Assembly: GCF_003290445.1 (NCBI RefSeq)
Contig: NZ_CP021781.1
Location: 1,922,001 to 1,986,000, forward strand
DNA from: Francisella adeliensis
Lineage (GTDB): Bacteria; Pseudomonadota; Gammaproteobacteria; Francisellales; Francisellaceae
DNA length: 64,000 nt
Direction of reading: 5' to 3'
In this document: piece by piece, positions 39,869-49,346 of the stretch
Numbering within the stretch: position 1 is the first letter of the stretch
Layout: the number at the start of each line of letters is the position of its first letter
Notes under the pieces: model-generated
Database searches by the model: none
What the model was told of the DNA's origin: nothing
What the model saw: the letters and a program-made list of their open reading frames with translations, nothing else
Program-made: the position numbers and the translations under genes

Positions 39869-41749
39869 CTATTCCTTACTACCTTTTACACTTTGATAAC
39901 TCACGACAAACTTATTTTGATCAATCGAAATATTTCCTTGCATTTGTCCACTCTGGCTTTCAATGTTAAATTTTGATTTACTTAGGTCACTATATTCTGA
40001 TTCTTGCTCTATAACAGCGCATCCATTACCAAGAATCAAAGTGTTCTTATTGACGTCTTTGCTAGAGTTATATTCTTTTTTTGTAGATATCCAGCACACT
40101 TCTGAAATAATGGCATTTTCTTGATATATTTCCATCTTTACTGGTGTTCCTTCTCTTAAGGGGATAAAACTATGATCATTATTAAAAGAAAATGACGCAG
40201 GTATAATTAATTTTTTATCTGCTTTACCTGCTCGAAGCATACTTGGAAGTTCAATTAAGTAATATAATCCATTTAGAGAAGTAGCGACTCTCTCTGTATC
40301 ATCAACCTGTGAGTTATTAATATCAGATCGCTGCTGTTGCTTAATACCATTTTCTAAACAAATAAAATACTCTAGTGTATTTGGTCTTGGGCTATAGACT
40401 TTTCCATAAACAACAATTGGCTTCTGTACATAATTAGTAGTTGGTAGATATACACCTATTCTCTCAATTTCTTTTATTTCAAGTTCAGGATAAATCTCTA
40501 CCGTTTTATCTAACATATTTTTATAATTTTCTTCATTTGATTCATTTTTTATGTAATCTTCTTTGGGTAAAGCATCATTTATAGTATCTATCGTATTTTC
40601 TTTTTTTCTTATATCAGACTCTTTTTTATGGATAAGTATTTTTATGGCAAGTATACAGTACTTAACACTTTCTTTATTCTTCTTGCCTTTATTGGCAATA
40701 GTCATGATATTAAGGGGCATTATAGTCTTTTCATATGCCGGATAATTTAATTTAAGATTAGATAGATATGATTTATTCGTGTTCTTACGAGTATCTGCTT
40801 CGTATTTTTTATATTTTAAATCAAAAGACTTGGATGTACCAGCAGTAACATACTCTTGTCTATCACAAACATTAGTATATTCATTATTTCCCCATGATTT
40901 TAATTGATTATTATTTTGACTATTTATCCAAAATGTATTACATAGGCTGTATTTAGTGAAAAGTTCAGTTTGTTTTCCCTTTGAAAAGCTATGCACATAC
41001 ACTTCTTCCCTAGCTAACTCCGCACTATCTTTACTTTGTAGATCTTTTTTTAGTAGATCAATATCTTTTAATTCATATGTAGTCTTATCACTATTCTTAT
41101 CAAAACTGTAGATTAGTTGGATATTATTAGACTCTAAGACTTCAACCATATATTCATACAAGTTATTAGTATTACAGTTTACTGCAAGCCAGTAAACTTC
41201 ATCATAAAATTTATTCTGAGCTTCTATTGGATTAATTTTAAATATTGAATCATACGGTTTAAGAATATCTAACAGTAAAGAGCTATAACTACTATTTATA
41301 TAAACACTCTTTGGAAAACTTATTTCTGTAAATGCTCTTATAGGATCGCAAAAAATTATCTCACAATTTAAGAAACTATCCTCTCCGTCGAAATACTCCT
41401 CTAATGTATAATACTTATTATTTTGAAACCTTGGAAAACCAAGAATACTCCAACTTGCTTGATCATCATACTTATAAGCGGCATCATTTTTTGACTTATC
41501 AACAATCTCTTGCTCATACCTAATTTTTATTGCAAATGGTTTATCTTCTTTAATGCCTTTCCAAAGTTTTTCTTTTTGTCTATCACATGTGATATTAAAT
41601 TTAATCGAACCGAGAAACCCATAGATTTTATAATCTATGTCAACCATGTGTACAAATTCTAGAGGAATATATTTAATTTCTTCCTTATTTAAAGACAAAT
41701 TCTCTTTTAAAGGGATTAAACATACAGAGATGAATTTTCTACTTATCAT
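39869..41749 (-). CDS. Putative PdpA-like hub protein (gp27-like)
   Basis: 626 residues, beta-rich. The first 200 residues (IDYKIYGFLGSIKFNI, later LLLDILKPYDSIFKINPIE) look like the barrel domains of the phage gp27/VgrG N-terminal hub. In the FPI the hub function is carried by PdpA, separate from the short VgrG, so a stand-alone hub is expected here. A lysine-rich middle (about 290-400) could be a helical insertion, and a further beta domain closes the protein. It lies just before pdpB, as pdpA does in the FPI. The fold call is inference. Confidence 0.5.
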   Translation of the reverse strand: MISRKFISVCLIPLKENLSLNKEEIKYIPLEFVHMVDIDYKIYGFLGSIKFNITCDRQKEKLWKGIKEDKPFAIKIRYEQEIVDKSKNDAAYKYDDQASWSILGFPRFQNNKYYTLEEYFDGEDSFLNCEIIFCDPIRAFTEISFPKSVYINSSYSSLLLDILKPYDSIFKINPIEAQNKFYDEVYWLAVNCNTNNLYEYMVEVLESNNIQLIYSFDKNSDKTTYELKDIDLLKKDLQSKDSAELAREEVYVHSFSKGKQTELFTKYSLCNTFWINSQNNNQLKSWGNNEYTNVCDRQEYVTAGTSKSFDLKYKKYEADTRKNTNKSYLSNLKLNYPAYEKTIMPLNIMTIANKGKKNKESVKYCILAIKILIHKKESDIRKKENTIDTINDALPKEDYIKNESNEENYKNMLDKTVEIYPELEIKEIERIGVYLPTTNYVQKPIVVYGKVYSPRPNTLEYFICLENGIKQQQRSDINNSQVDDTERVATSLNGLYYLIELPSMLRAGKADKKLIIPASFSFNNDHSFIPLREGTPVKMEIYQENAIISEVCWISTKKEYNSSKDVNKNTLILGNGCAVIEQESEYSDLSKSKFNIESQSGQMQGNISIDQNKFVVSYQSVKGSKE

Positions 41750-41764
41750 ATTTAGACCTATTTA

Positions 41765-42802
41765 TCATAAAAAATCTTCATTACTATCAAAATTTTCATT
41801 AGTATTGAGATTACTCTCTAGATTGCTACCATTTCCTTTTTCAAGAATAGAACTAAATGTATTAAAGTCTCTTTCAATAAAACTAGTAGGATTACTAACA
41901 TATAATTGCTCTAATAATGGCCAAATCTCTCCATCCTTATATTTGTACATAGATTTTATTTCTTCATATCCACAAAGTTGTGAATCTAAATATGAAACAA
42001 ATTTTTTTGGAAAATAATTAATAGGATTAAAGTTTGATATTTCTCTTTCAATCTTATTTTGTAATACTGCTGCTGCTAGCCAAGAGTTGTTTTTGACTAA
42101 ATATTCATATACTCCTATCATTTTTAATAGGTTGTTCCAACATTCGCTGTTCTCTTGATCTGAGTTGATTTTTAGATAATCTTCAGTGCCATTATTTTCT
42201 TTTATATTATTACTTTTATGATATCCATTCTCACTGATATCATGGCATTGTTCAGTCCTACTGATACTTTCTTCTGCAAGAATATCCTCTTTTATACTTG
42301 CTTTTTCATAACGTGAAAAAATTTTCTCTAAAACTTCTATAACATCTATATCATTAACACAAGATTTCATAAAAAGCATATGTTGATTTATGGTAAGCAA
42401 TAATTCACTTTTATACTCTTCAGTTAAAGTATTTTTTATGTTTATACTTTTTATGTATTTTAATATGTTGTTATACAACCATTTAATTGCAGAATTATAT
42501 ATTCTTTCATTAATATTTATCTTTAAACCATTGCTTTCAATATATTCTATTATTTGTTGAAACTCTTTAAATAAATTAAATTGTTCAATCACACTCTCAG
42601 CCAAAAACCAACGTGCAAATATCGCATAACAAATAACTCTAATATCTAAACAGTCATCCTCTATTATTTGATTTGCTAGTTGAATCACATTGCTGTATTC
42701 ACCTTGCTCAATAGATAAATATATTTTTTCTAAATCATCTCCATATGCCTTATAAAGCACATTATCTAAATTTACGCTCAATATAAGATTTATTAATTTC
42801 AT
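41765..42802 (-). CDS. T6SS operon protein of unknown role (345 aa)
   Basis: 345 residues, almost wholly helical with an acidic, asparagine-rich linker near 180-225. It sits between iglD and the hub gene with 16-base gaps, so it is co-expressed with the apparatus. Position and helical character would allow a TssA- or IglI-like baseplate partner, but I recognise no diagnostic sequence. The last ~20 residues are strongly acidic and Asn-rich. No signal peptide or membrane helix. Confidence 0.45.
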   Translation of the reverse strand: MKLINLILSVNLDNVLYKAYGDDLEKIYLSIEQGEYSNVIQLANQIIEDDCLDIRVICYAIFARWFLAESVIEQFNLFKEFQQIIEYIESNGLKININERIYNSAIKWLYNNILKYIKSINIKNTLTEEYKSELLLTINQHMLFMKSCVNDIDVIEVLEKIFSRYEKASIKEDILAEESISRTEQCHDISENGYHKSNNIKENNGTEDYLKINSDQENSECWNNLLKMIGVYEYLVKNNSWLAAAVLQNKIEREISNFNPINYFPKKFVSYLDSQLCGYEEIKSMYKYKDGEIWPLLEQLYVSNPTSFIERDFNTFSSILEKGNGSNLESNLNTNENFDSNEDFL

Positions 42803-42818
42803 ACAATTCTCCTAATAC

Positions 42819-44036
42819 TTATTCATATACTAGATATGCTTTAGCTTCACTTTCTTGAGAATAAAGTGTTAAACATAATAGTTTCTGCTCAAATATATTA
42901 ATCCAACTTGTACCAGAAGCATGAATTTCTAATATAAGGTCTGCTAATGGAAATGTTTTTTTATACAATTCTTTATCTAACTCTCTCATCTCAACACCTT
43001 TACTTGAAAACGTCATAATCGAACGGATATCAACAGGCGAAAAAAGCTTCATACTTGCTTTGACTTCACCACCGTGATGATTTAAGCCCTCAAATACAAT
43101 ATATTTTTTCTTAGACATAAAAAACTCGCGAGGCAATAATGGACTCTTATATATTCCATCACTTAAAGTTAATGTAATAATCCTATGATTAACCGAGAGC
43201 AAATCATCCATCGCTTTTTCTATTCTATCAAGTTGAGAAAGACACCAGTGATAACCATCTCCCTCTATATCAGAAGCTTTAAACTGTGGTATTTTATCTT
43301 GCACAAGAGATACTATTATAAGTAACTTAACCATATACTTTTGAATCTCATTAAAATGAATTGATTTTGTATTAGAAGATACTTTTTTCAACCAAAAATC
43401 AATTTTTGAAAGTTCGCAAATGATAAGTTGATATTTATAGATCCCAACAGTCATGCTAGATATATTTTTGCTAATTAAACAATGTATATGGTCAACGATA
43501 GGCATTAACCTAGGCAAAATACCATCCCTATAGAGATAAGGTAAAGCTGAAAGTTTGGGTATAAAACTTTTACATATAGAATAAGAATTAGTATCTTGTA
43601 TAAGATCTAACTCAAAAACCTTAATTGAATAACAAGACTGCTCAGAATAAGAGTCTGATATAAAAAGGTCATAATACTCGACTTTTATATCATGACTATT
43701 ATATTTATAAGTGTCTATATATTTTTTCTCTTTAATATTTAGATAAACATCTAGTTTTTTTATACTATTATCATGTACATTTAGCTTATAACTATTTATT
43801 TTAGCATTTTTACCCAATATTATACTTTCACCAGAATCAAGTAAAATAACAAGTTCCTCGACATTTATCACTAAGTTATCTATATCATTATCTTTTAACT
43901 TTAATTGATATATACCGGGAGTCAGATTATTCACCTCATACAACAGTGTATTTGACAATACAGACATATTGTCCTGTTGCAATCTAAAATGATTTGGCGA
44001 CAATGTCTGACCAAGATGCCAGTGAACATTAGGCAT
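42819..44036 (-). CDS. iglD: IglD/TssK baseplate adaptor
   Basis: 405 residues. The N-terminus VHWHLGQTLSPNHFRLQQDN is the TssK signature (tryptophan, then PxHF), and the following regions match the shell, middle and head domains in length. FPI IglD is 398 residues. TssK links the baseplate to the membrane complex. A strong GGAGG ribosome site precedes ATG 44036. It follows iglC by 29 bases. Confidence 0.82.
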   Translation of the reverse strand: MPNVHWHLGQTLSPNHFRLQQDNMSVLSNTLLYEVNNLTPGIYQLKLKDNDIDNLVINVEELVILLDSGESIILGKNAKINSYKLNVHDNSIKKLDVYLNIKEKKYIDTYKYNSHDIKVEYYDLFISDSYSEQSCYSIKVFELDLIQDTNSYSICKSFIPKLSALPYLYRDGILPRLMPIVDHIHCLISKNISSMTVGIYKYQLIICELSKIDFWLKKVSSNTKSIHFNEIQKYMVKLLIIVSLVQDKIPQFKASDIEGDGYHWCLSQLDRIEKAMDDLLSVNHRIITLTLSDGIYKSPLLPREFFMSKKKYIVFEGLNHHGGEVKASMKLFSPVDIRSIMTFSSKGVEMRELDKELYKKTFPLADLILEIHASGTSWINIFEQKLLCLTLYSQESEAKAYLVYE

Positions 44037-44065
44037 AACACTCCCTCCTAAAATAATTTTATAGA

Positions 44066-44710
44066 TTAAAACCTGCTAGTTACCTCGAAAGTAGTTTTAG
44101 TGTCTTTACATGAAACCATACCACCACCACCAGTAACAAAAGAAATTACGCAAGATTTAGAATTTATTATCCCGCCATGAATACCACACATAGCGGAATT
44201 TCTATCATTATCAACATGCTGGCTAAAAGCCTGACCATCACATGAAACTGATAATTCAGACATGAAATTCACAAGTTCTGACCATACTGACTTTCCTGGG
44301 TTTACTGGATCATGGAAAAGAAACTGTTTATCATCAAAGGGCTGACTTGCAAGTTTTATGGAAACGCATTGACCATTAGCAGAACTCATGTGTTTTGTAA
44401 TAGAAGAATAGGTATCCATTGAAACCTCAAAACTCATTGAGAATTTAAAATTATCTATATACATCGTTTGAACCATAGCATCAAATCGTTTTTTTTCAGA
44501 TGATGATCCTGAATCATAAGTCTCCACTGGTTTAATATCAATCTTTTCATCCCCCAAAGTAATAGTCAAAGCCCCCTCTTTTATCCCTAACCTAGGACTA
44601 TTTCTATTCGCCATTACATCAGCAAATCCTCTTGAAAAATTGGCATTAAGCGAATTTCCATTATCGACTTTGTTTACGATGTCTCTGTTATCAATAATTA
44701 TATTTTCCAT
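44066..44710 (-). CDS. IglC-position tube protein (Hcp-like)
   Basis: 214 residues, the size of FPI IglC (about 209) and larger than ordinary Hcp. It sits exactly between iglB and iglD, the position of iglC. The sequence is beta-rich with a polar N-terminal extension of about 40 residues and cysteines at about 124, 168, 184, 196 and 210. I cannot see clear residue identity with FPI IglC, so the tube role is inferred from order, length and composition. GGAG precedes ATG 44710. Confidence 0.5.
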   Translation of the reverse strand: MENIIIDNRDIVNKVDNGNSLNANFSRGFADVMANRNSPRLGIKEGALTITLGDEKIDIKPVETYDSGSSSEKKRFDAMVQTMYIDNFKFSMSFEVSMDTYSSITKHMSSANGQCVSIKLASQPFDDKQFLFHDPVNPGKSVWSELVNFMSELSVSCDGQAFSQHVDNDRNSAMCGIHGGIINSKSCVISFVTGGGGMVSCKDTKTTFEVTSRF

Positions 44711-44757
44711 ATCGGTTCTCCGTTTTATTTTACGTTAAGTTATTTATTAAGTTTTTT

Positions 44758-46236
44758 TTAATTTCCCAGTCTTGTGTCTATTTTCATAACAACATCCATA
44801 CCTTCAAATTTTATGTGTGGAAGTACAGTAATATTACAATTATAAAAGCCAGCCATTCCCCTAGACTTCATAACTTCAACAGCTGCAGCTTTAAATGGAT
44901 AATACTGTCTAGTTAATGTAGATGGATTTGGTAAATCTGTTACATACCTATTAAGCCATGTGGATAATTTATCATTTAAATTGTTTTCATCCATCTCAGA
45001 CCCTATAACATCTCTGGTATAGCACTTAATGTAATGTGCTATCTTAGAAATCGAAAAAGTGTATGGCAATTTAGTTACCATTTGACTATTTTCAGAGTCA
45101 TTGTCATCTTCAAACTCCTCACTAACCTTTAGAGATTGAGCACTAAAAAAAGTAGCATTAGATGTCTTCTTCTCATAAACCAATGAAATGAACCCTGCTT
45201 TAGCTAATGCGTATTCTTTATGATCTGGCATTAAAAAATTAGTTGGTAAAATAAACGCATTAGGGTCTTTATGATTATAATTATAAATAGGTAAGCCTTC
45301 TACCAAACCACCACTAGTTGGTCCACATATAGACTGACACCACCCTGTTATCTCATATGACCTAAACAGATTTTTTGCAAACAATACTGCGGCGTTTCCC
45401 CATAAACAACTTTTTTGCGGCTCTACCATGTCTAGTTTTTCAGTAAAATTAGGTATAACTCCTTTACCAACCGGGTTTGTTTCTGGATTATAGGGGATTC
45501 TCAACATAAAATTAGGCAATGTTAAACCAACATATCCTGCTGATCTGGTTTTTCTAAAAGCATTCCACCTTCCATATTTAGGCTGTGACATTAATCCTTC
45601 TATATCTTTAATTTCTGAAAGGTTACTAAAACTATTTTCCCCAAAAAAATTAGGTGATACTGCAGATATAAAAGGAGCATGTGAAGCTTCTGCCACTTTT
45701 CCCATAGTATTCAACCACTCTATATCTTCAGGGGTATTACTATAAGAATATAAACCAATAATAGACCCAAATGGTTCTCCCCCGTATTGATCATATTCAC
45801 TAACATATACTTTCTGAAATAAATCACTGCTTATAATGTCTGCACTATTAATTTCGAAATCTTCTGAAAGCTCTTCCTTGGTCACATCTATTATAGAAAG
45901 TTTAGTTTTATTATTATCAATAGAAGATGCTAATTCATAAACACTACGCCAATTTCTCTCTAAGTTCATAAAACTCTCATCTTTAAGAACTTCATCAACT
46001 TGGCTTGATATAACCTCATCTATTTTATCAATCAGGCTTTGCACAGAATCTTTATCTATTTTATCTCCAGAATTAGCCAACAACACGGTTAATGCTGTTA
46101 GAAATCTCTTTTCATAACTCTCTAGATCCATAGAACCTATATTGTCTTGCTCAATAATCTCGTAAGTATCACAAGAATTAAGCCCCGCTGACAACAATAC
46201 ATCATTACAATCTAATAACTCAGTACTACTCATCAT
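44758..46236 (-). CDS. iglB: IglB/TssC large sheath subunit
   Basis: 492 residues. It has the TssC family core: FMNLERNWRSVYELAS, SAVSPNFFG, RSAGYVGLTLPNFMLRIPY and the C-terminal GFYNCNITVLPHIKFEGM. With IglA it builds the contractile sheath. ATG 46236 is chosen over GTG 46242 because AAGGG precedes it at the right distance. It overlaps iglA by 11 bases, indicating translational coupling of the two sheath subunits. Confidence 0.95.
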   Translation of the reverse strand: MMSSTELLDCNDVLLSAGLNSCDTYEIIEQDNIGSMDLESYEKRFLTALTVLLANSGDKIDKDSVQSLIDKIDEVISSQVDEVLKDESFMNLERNWRSVYELASSIDNNKTKLSIIDVTKEELSEDFEINSADIISSDLFQKVYVSEYDQYGGEPFGSIIGLYSYSNTPEDIEWLNTMGKVAEASHAPFISAVSPNFFGENSFSNLSEIKDIEGLMSQPKYGRWNAFRKTRSAGYVGLTLPNFMLRIPYNPETNPVGKGVIPNFTEKLDMVEPQKSCLWGNAAVLFAKNLFRSYEITGWCQSICGPTSGGLVEGLPIYNYNHKDPNAFILPTNFLMPDHKEYALAKAGFISLVYEKKTSNATFFSAQSLKVSEEFEDDNDSENSQMVTKLPYTFSISKIAHYIKCYTRDVIGSEMDENNLNDKLSTWLNRYVTDLPNPSTLTRQYYPFKAAAVEVMKSRGMAGFYNCNITVLPHIKFEGMDVVMKIDTRLGN

Positions 46237-46759
46237 TCTCACCCTTCTCCTTAGCTATTATTTTATAGGAAATTGCTGCATCTAAAGGCAATTGTTTTTT
46301 TATATTATCTAAATCATCTTTTTGGTTTAATAACCTGTTAACTAAATTCCTAAAATTCCTATTATTATCTATGCATGACTCATATTCTTTTAGCAGTTTT
46401 TTTAATTGTATTAGATTAGTCAGCTCTGGAATATTTTCTGCAATTTTATTTGGATTAAAAGACTTTATGGAGTCAATCTTAAAACCAACTTTAAGGACCC
46501 CTTGTTTTGAATCAATGCAGTTAGATATTGAAGCAGAATAGTTTATATTCATTTTACTCATTAACTCATTAAGATTTGGTCCTGCAACTTCATGAATCTC
46601 ACGTTCACCTAAGTTCTTTTCTCTATCCTTTGAAGTCCCATTAGATAAATCAGCTAAAATAAGTTGTTTAAACGGTAATTCTTTGGCTTTCTTTACACCA
46701 TTAACCTCCATTTCATAGGTTATATTAACCCTTGACTTTGGTATGAGATTATTTATCAT
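46226..46759 (-). CDS. iglA: IglA/TssB small sheath subunit
   Basis: 177 residues, like FPI IglA (184). The PKSRVNITYEMEVNG start and the LILADLSNG block are family signatures, and the C-terminal helix interacts with IglB in the known structure. I start at ATG 46759; the upstream TTG (46795) would overlap the -10. It is the first gene of an operon of 14 genes running to 31990, headed by island box 7. Confidence 0.93.
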   Translation of the reverse strand: MINNLIPKSRVNITYEMEVNGVKKAKELPFKQLILADLSNGTSKDREKNLGEREIHEVAGPNLNELMSKMNINYSASISNCIDSKQGVLKVGFKIDSIKSFNPNKIAENIPELTNLIQLKKLLKEYESCIDNNRNFRNLVNRLLNQKDDLDNIKKQLPLDAAISYKIIAKEKGENDE

Positions 46760-46796
46760 CTTTCGTTTCCCTATTGTTTGACTCTTTCTATCCAAA

Positions 46797-46841
46797 ATAA
46801 TATTTTTTAACTCGTTTTGATGTAACTAGTAAAAATACTAA
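46797..46841 (-). promoter_or_regulatory. Island box promoter 7 (T6SS operon)
   Basis: Minus-strand TTTAGTATTTTTACTAGT (46824-46841) is followed after about 22 bases by TATTAT (46797-46802), then iglA at 46759. This is the main T6SS promoter. It stands back to back with promoter 8. Confidence 0.75.
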
Positions 46842-46857
46842 AAACTAAATCTTTGTT

Positions 46858-46903
46858 TTTAGTATTTTTACTAGATCTAAAAAGATAAAAACATGTTTAG
46901 AAT
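46858..46903 (+). promoter_or_regulatory. Island box promoter 8 (327-aa gene)
   Basis: TTTAGTATTTTTACTAGA (46858-46875), 22 bases, then TAGAAT (46898-46903), pointing away from the T6SS operon. Both boxes share the identical 14-base core. Confidence 0.72.
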
Positions 46904-46979
46904 TAAACTGCTGATTATTCACCATGACTAAAAATTTTATATATTACTAAAACTATAAAAATCAAGAGGAGCAATAAGA

Positions 46980-47963
46980 ATGAAAAAACAATTACTATAT
47001 CGGCAATATAGACATAGATCTATTTTTGATAATTTCAGCATGACTAAATCAACAGAAAAATTTTTAAAGACCTTAAAATCTAATCAAAGTCGAAATTATT
47101 GGCAAGGAAATGGATCCATGCTACTTAAGTTAAAATTTATTTATTGTGAAAATATAATGAGTTTAGATAAGCAGTTAATTGAAATATCAGAATGTTCTAA
47201 TTTTGGTCCAGTAAGTGAATATTTAACAAAATATATTTCTTTTGGATTGTTGAGATTACGTTGTAGTGATAAATATTCAAATCCTAATGCTATAAATACA
47301 TTATCTAGTGCGATAGAAGTTTCTATTAGAAAAATGAATTTTAGTAAACAATCTCAAGTAGATGATTTCATCTCATCTTACTTAGATAATATACAATTCA
47401 TTTTGGATAATGATAAATACACGTTTGATACATTTTATATGATAGATGGTCAAGAATTTTATGGTCGAATTGAACTATCTGAGTTTCAACACTACTTATT
47501 ATATGATTTTAAAAGAGATGACTTATTTTCACAAAAATCTTTCTCTTGTGTTAAATATATTGATTTTGTTTTAATAGCAAGATTAGTAGAAGTTTTAGAT
47601 GCTGCAAATCATTATGAGCCACTACAATTGAATGTAATTGGAGATTTGAGTGTAGAATGTATTAATTATCAAAAAGCACTTGATAACTTTCATAAAGAAT
47701 TATTAGAACAAGATAGTCCCAAAGCATCAATAGATATAATCAATGAATATTTAGTTTATGTTGGAGTAGAAAAGCAAAATGCTCATACTGTTGTTAACGC
47801 TTTGAAGAATATATTTTTTAAAGATGAATGTATAGCTATGAATCGAATGAATCTAAGTGTAATTGACAGTAAATACTTTATCTTAATGCGTAGGGGAGAG
47901 AAAGATGCAATTGATATGAGTAACCTAAGAAAATGGAAATCTACACCTAATCTAGGCAGATAA
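46980..47963 (+). CDS. Island protein of unknown function (327 aa)
   Basis: 327 residues, soluble, helical, with no signal peptide, membrane helix or motif I recognise. AGGAG precedes ATG 46980. It is transcribed divergently from iglA from a box promoter identical in core to that of the T6SS operon, so it belongs to the same predicted regulon. It could be an effector, an accessory T6SS protein or a regulator. It is the last intact gene before the island's right edge, where IS and pepN fragments begin. Confidence 0.5.
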   Translation: MKKQLLYRQYRHRSIFDNFSMTKSTEKFLKTLKSNQSRNYWQGNGSMLLKLKFIYCENIMSLDKQLIEISECSNFGPVSEYLTKYISFGLLRLRCSDKYSNPNAINTLSSAIEVSIRKMNFSKQSQVDDFISSYLDNIQFILDNDKYTFDTFYMIDGQEFYGRIELSEFQHYLLYDFKRDDLFSQKSFSCVKYIDFVLIARLVEVLDAANHYEPLQLNVIGDLSVECINYQKALDNFHKELLEQDSPKASIDIINEYLVYVGVEKQNAHTVVNALKNIFFKDECIAMNRMNLSVIDSKYFILMRRGEKDAIDMSNLRKWKSTPNLGR

Positions 47964-47973
47964 CAGCTATTAT

Positions 47974-48471
47974 GGGGCCCTTCTCCCTTTCTAGGGGTTG
48001 TAGAAGTCAAGCAGCATAAAGGTTATACTGTACATAGATTTGAGCAATGTACTCACTTTATGACCGACTTTACTCTTCCTTTAGATATAACCTCATTAGA
48101 AATAACCGCTCAAAGCATTGATAGTAAAGGGAATATTACTTTTACTGTGGTCAGTACATGTTCTGATACAACGTGCCATAACTGTGGAAAACTAGCAACT
48201 AAAGTATATGGTTCAACCCCTCCAAGAACAATTCAACATACCTCCATTTTAGACCGCAAAGTTTACCTTCAAATTAGGCCAGTTCGTTATGAATGTGAAC
48301 ATTGTGGTAGCACCACATCTGAGCTGTACGATTGGTGTGAGAGGAATGCAAAAGTTACAAAGGCATTGGAAGAATATATAATGCGTAATTTGATCAATAG
48401 TACAATTGAAGATGTTTCAAAAAAAATGAAAATAAGTTACAAAACAGTGGCAAGTGTAGTAGATAGAGAAG
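47974..48471 (+). mobile_element. ISL3-family element, 5' part only
   Basis: The reading frame from 48060 encodes about 137 N-terminal residues of an ISL3-type transposase: paired CxxC zinc-binding motifs (CHNCGK, CEHCGS) and a helix-turn-helix (STIEDVSKKMKISYKTV). The DDE catalytic domain is missing because pepN-like sequence begins at 48472. GGGCCCTTCTCCCTTTCTAG near 47974 could be its terminal inverted repeat. Non-functional alone. Confidence 0.75.
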
Positions 48472-48696
48472 TATCATCATAAAGATGGGTTAGGATATAC
48501 TTTCATGGCTGATACCGTGCTAGAGCTTGATAAAATTAATCATCAAGTTGCAGCTAGAATGGCTCGTAATCTCATGAGTTGGAAACGCTATGATGCAGAT
48601 AGACAAGCTATGATGAAACAAGCTCTTGAGAAAATCAAAGCTTCAAACCCTAGTAAAAATGTCTTTGAAATTGTTAGTAAGAGTTTGGAGATGTAG
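48472..48696 (+). pseudogene. pepN 3' end fragment (copy 3)
   Basis: About 225 bases match 15956-16180 of pepN with scattered differences and keep the frame through to the stop. The 63-residue tail starting MADTVLELDKINHQ is readable but lacks any catalytic part. It marks the right edge of the island and repeats the sequence at its left edge. Confidence 0.92.
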
Positions 48697-48797
48697 TTGT
48701 TTCTTTTTTTGAAGAATATCCAAAACATTTAATGTAAGTTCTTTATGGGGCATATTTTTAACTATGTCAAAAGCGTATTATAAAAATATGTATTTTT

Positions 48798-49065
48798 GGA
48801 TATATTAGAGTCCAATAACGTCGCAAGCAAGGGTTCTGCCTTGCTATATATCTCTATCACCACTCTGAAATCGAAGCCTCACTTGCCCAGAGCGAAGCAA
48901 GTATACTCCAAGAATGATGTAAAGGACATACTGATTAAGAAACGTCTGTCACCACCTCCAAAAGCATTGAAATCCACCGTCTCGACAAAACAAAGCGTAG
49001 CTAATGTTGCATACATAACAATTGAAACGAAGGGAGTGTGTTGCCAACGAGTTAAATAGCCAAAG
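48798..49065. repeat. attC-like cassette end, no real gene
   Basis: From GGATATATTAGAG (shared with 16203-16214) to the end of the next ORF lies about 260 bases with inverted segments (GCAAGCAAGGGTTCTGCCTTGC at 48822-48843). Overlapping frames can be read on both strands, typical of long attC sites rather than of genes. Tentative. Confidence 0.35.
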
Positions 49066-49246
49066 ACAAAATTATCCCGGTTGATGAAATTAACAGCCAA
49101 TGTAGGAACTGCACTCCTAAAGGGAAGTTTGGATCTTGCAAACCAAACGCTACTGTAGGTACAAAGTATTCAATGAACCCGAGAGCTCCCCACACTATTA
49201 GCCCTAGTTTCATCGCCATGAGAATATAAATAAAATTATTGCTCAC
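49052..49246 (-). CDS. Small membrane protein, cassette-borne
   Basis: 64 residues starting at GTG (or ATG nine codons later), with two predicted membrane helices (about 5-28 and 44-63). Small two-helix membrane proteins of unknown function are common in integron cassettes. GGAG lies upstream. It stands between attC-like sequence and the OsmC cassette in the same orientation. No family recognised. Confidence 0.45.
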   Translation of the reverse strand: MSNNFIYILMAMKLGLIVWGALGFIEYFVPTVAFGLQDPNFPLGVQFLHWLLISSTGIILSLAI

Positions 49247-49333
49247 TCGTAAATTCTCCTATTCATCAATTGATACATAACTCCAGGTATAATAGGAGTG
49301 AGCAAAAGCCAACTGTTTTTTGCCCTTGCTTAA

Positions 49334-49346
49334 CCGCTTGTTAGGC
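49334..49346. repeat. attC-like core beside osmC
   Basis: Minus-strand GCCTAACAAGCGG, including the osmC stop codon. It matches the typical R-box of integron attC sites (RYYYAAC) and parallels GCTAACAAGCGC after the RT gene. Confidence 0.5.

Noticed and set aside
48879..49100. 73-codon frame (minus strand) reading like a protein in the cassette region
   Set aside because: It overlaps a better candidate gene and coincides with inverted segments; such frames are common over attC sites.
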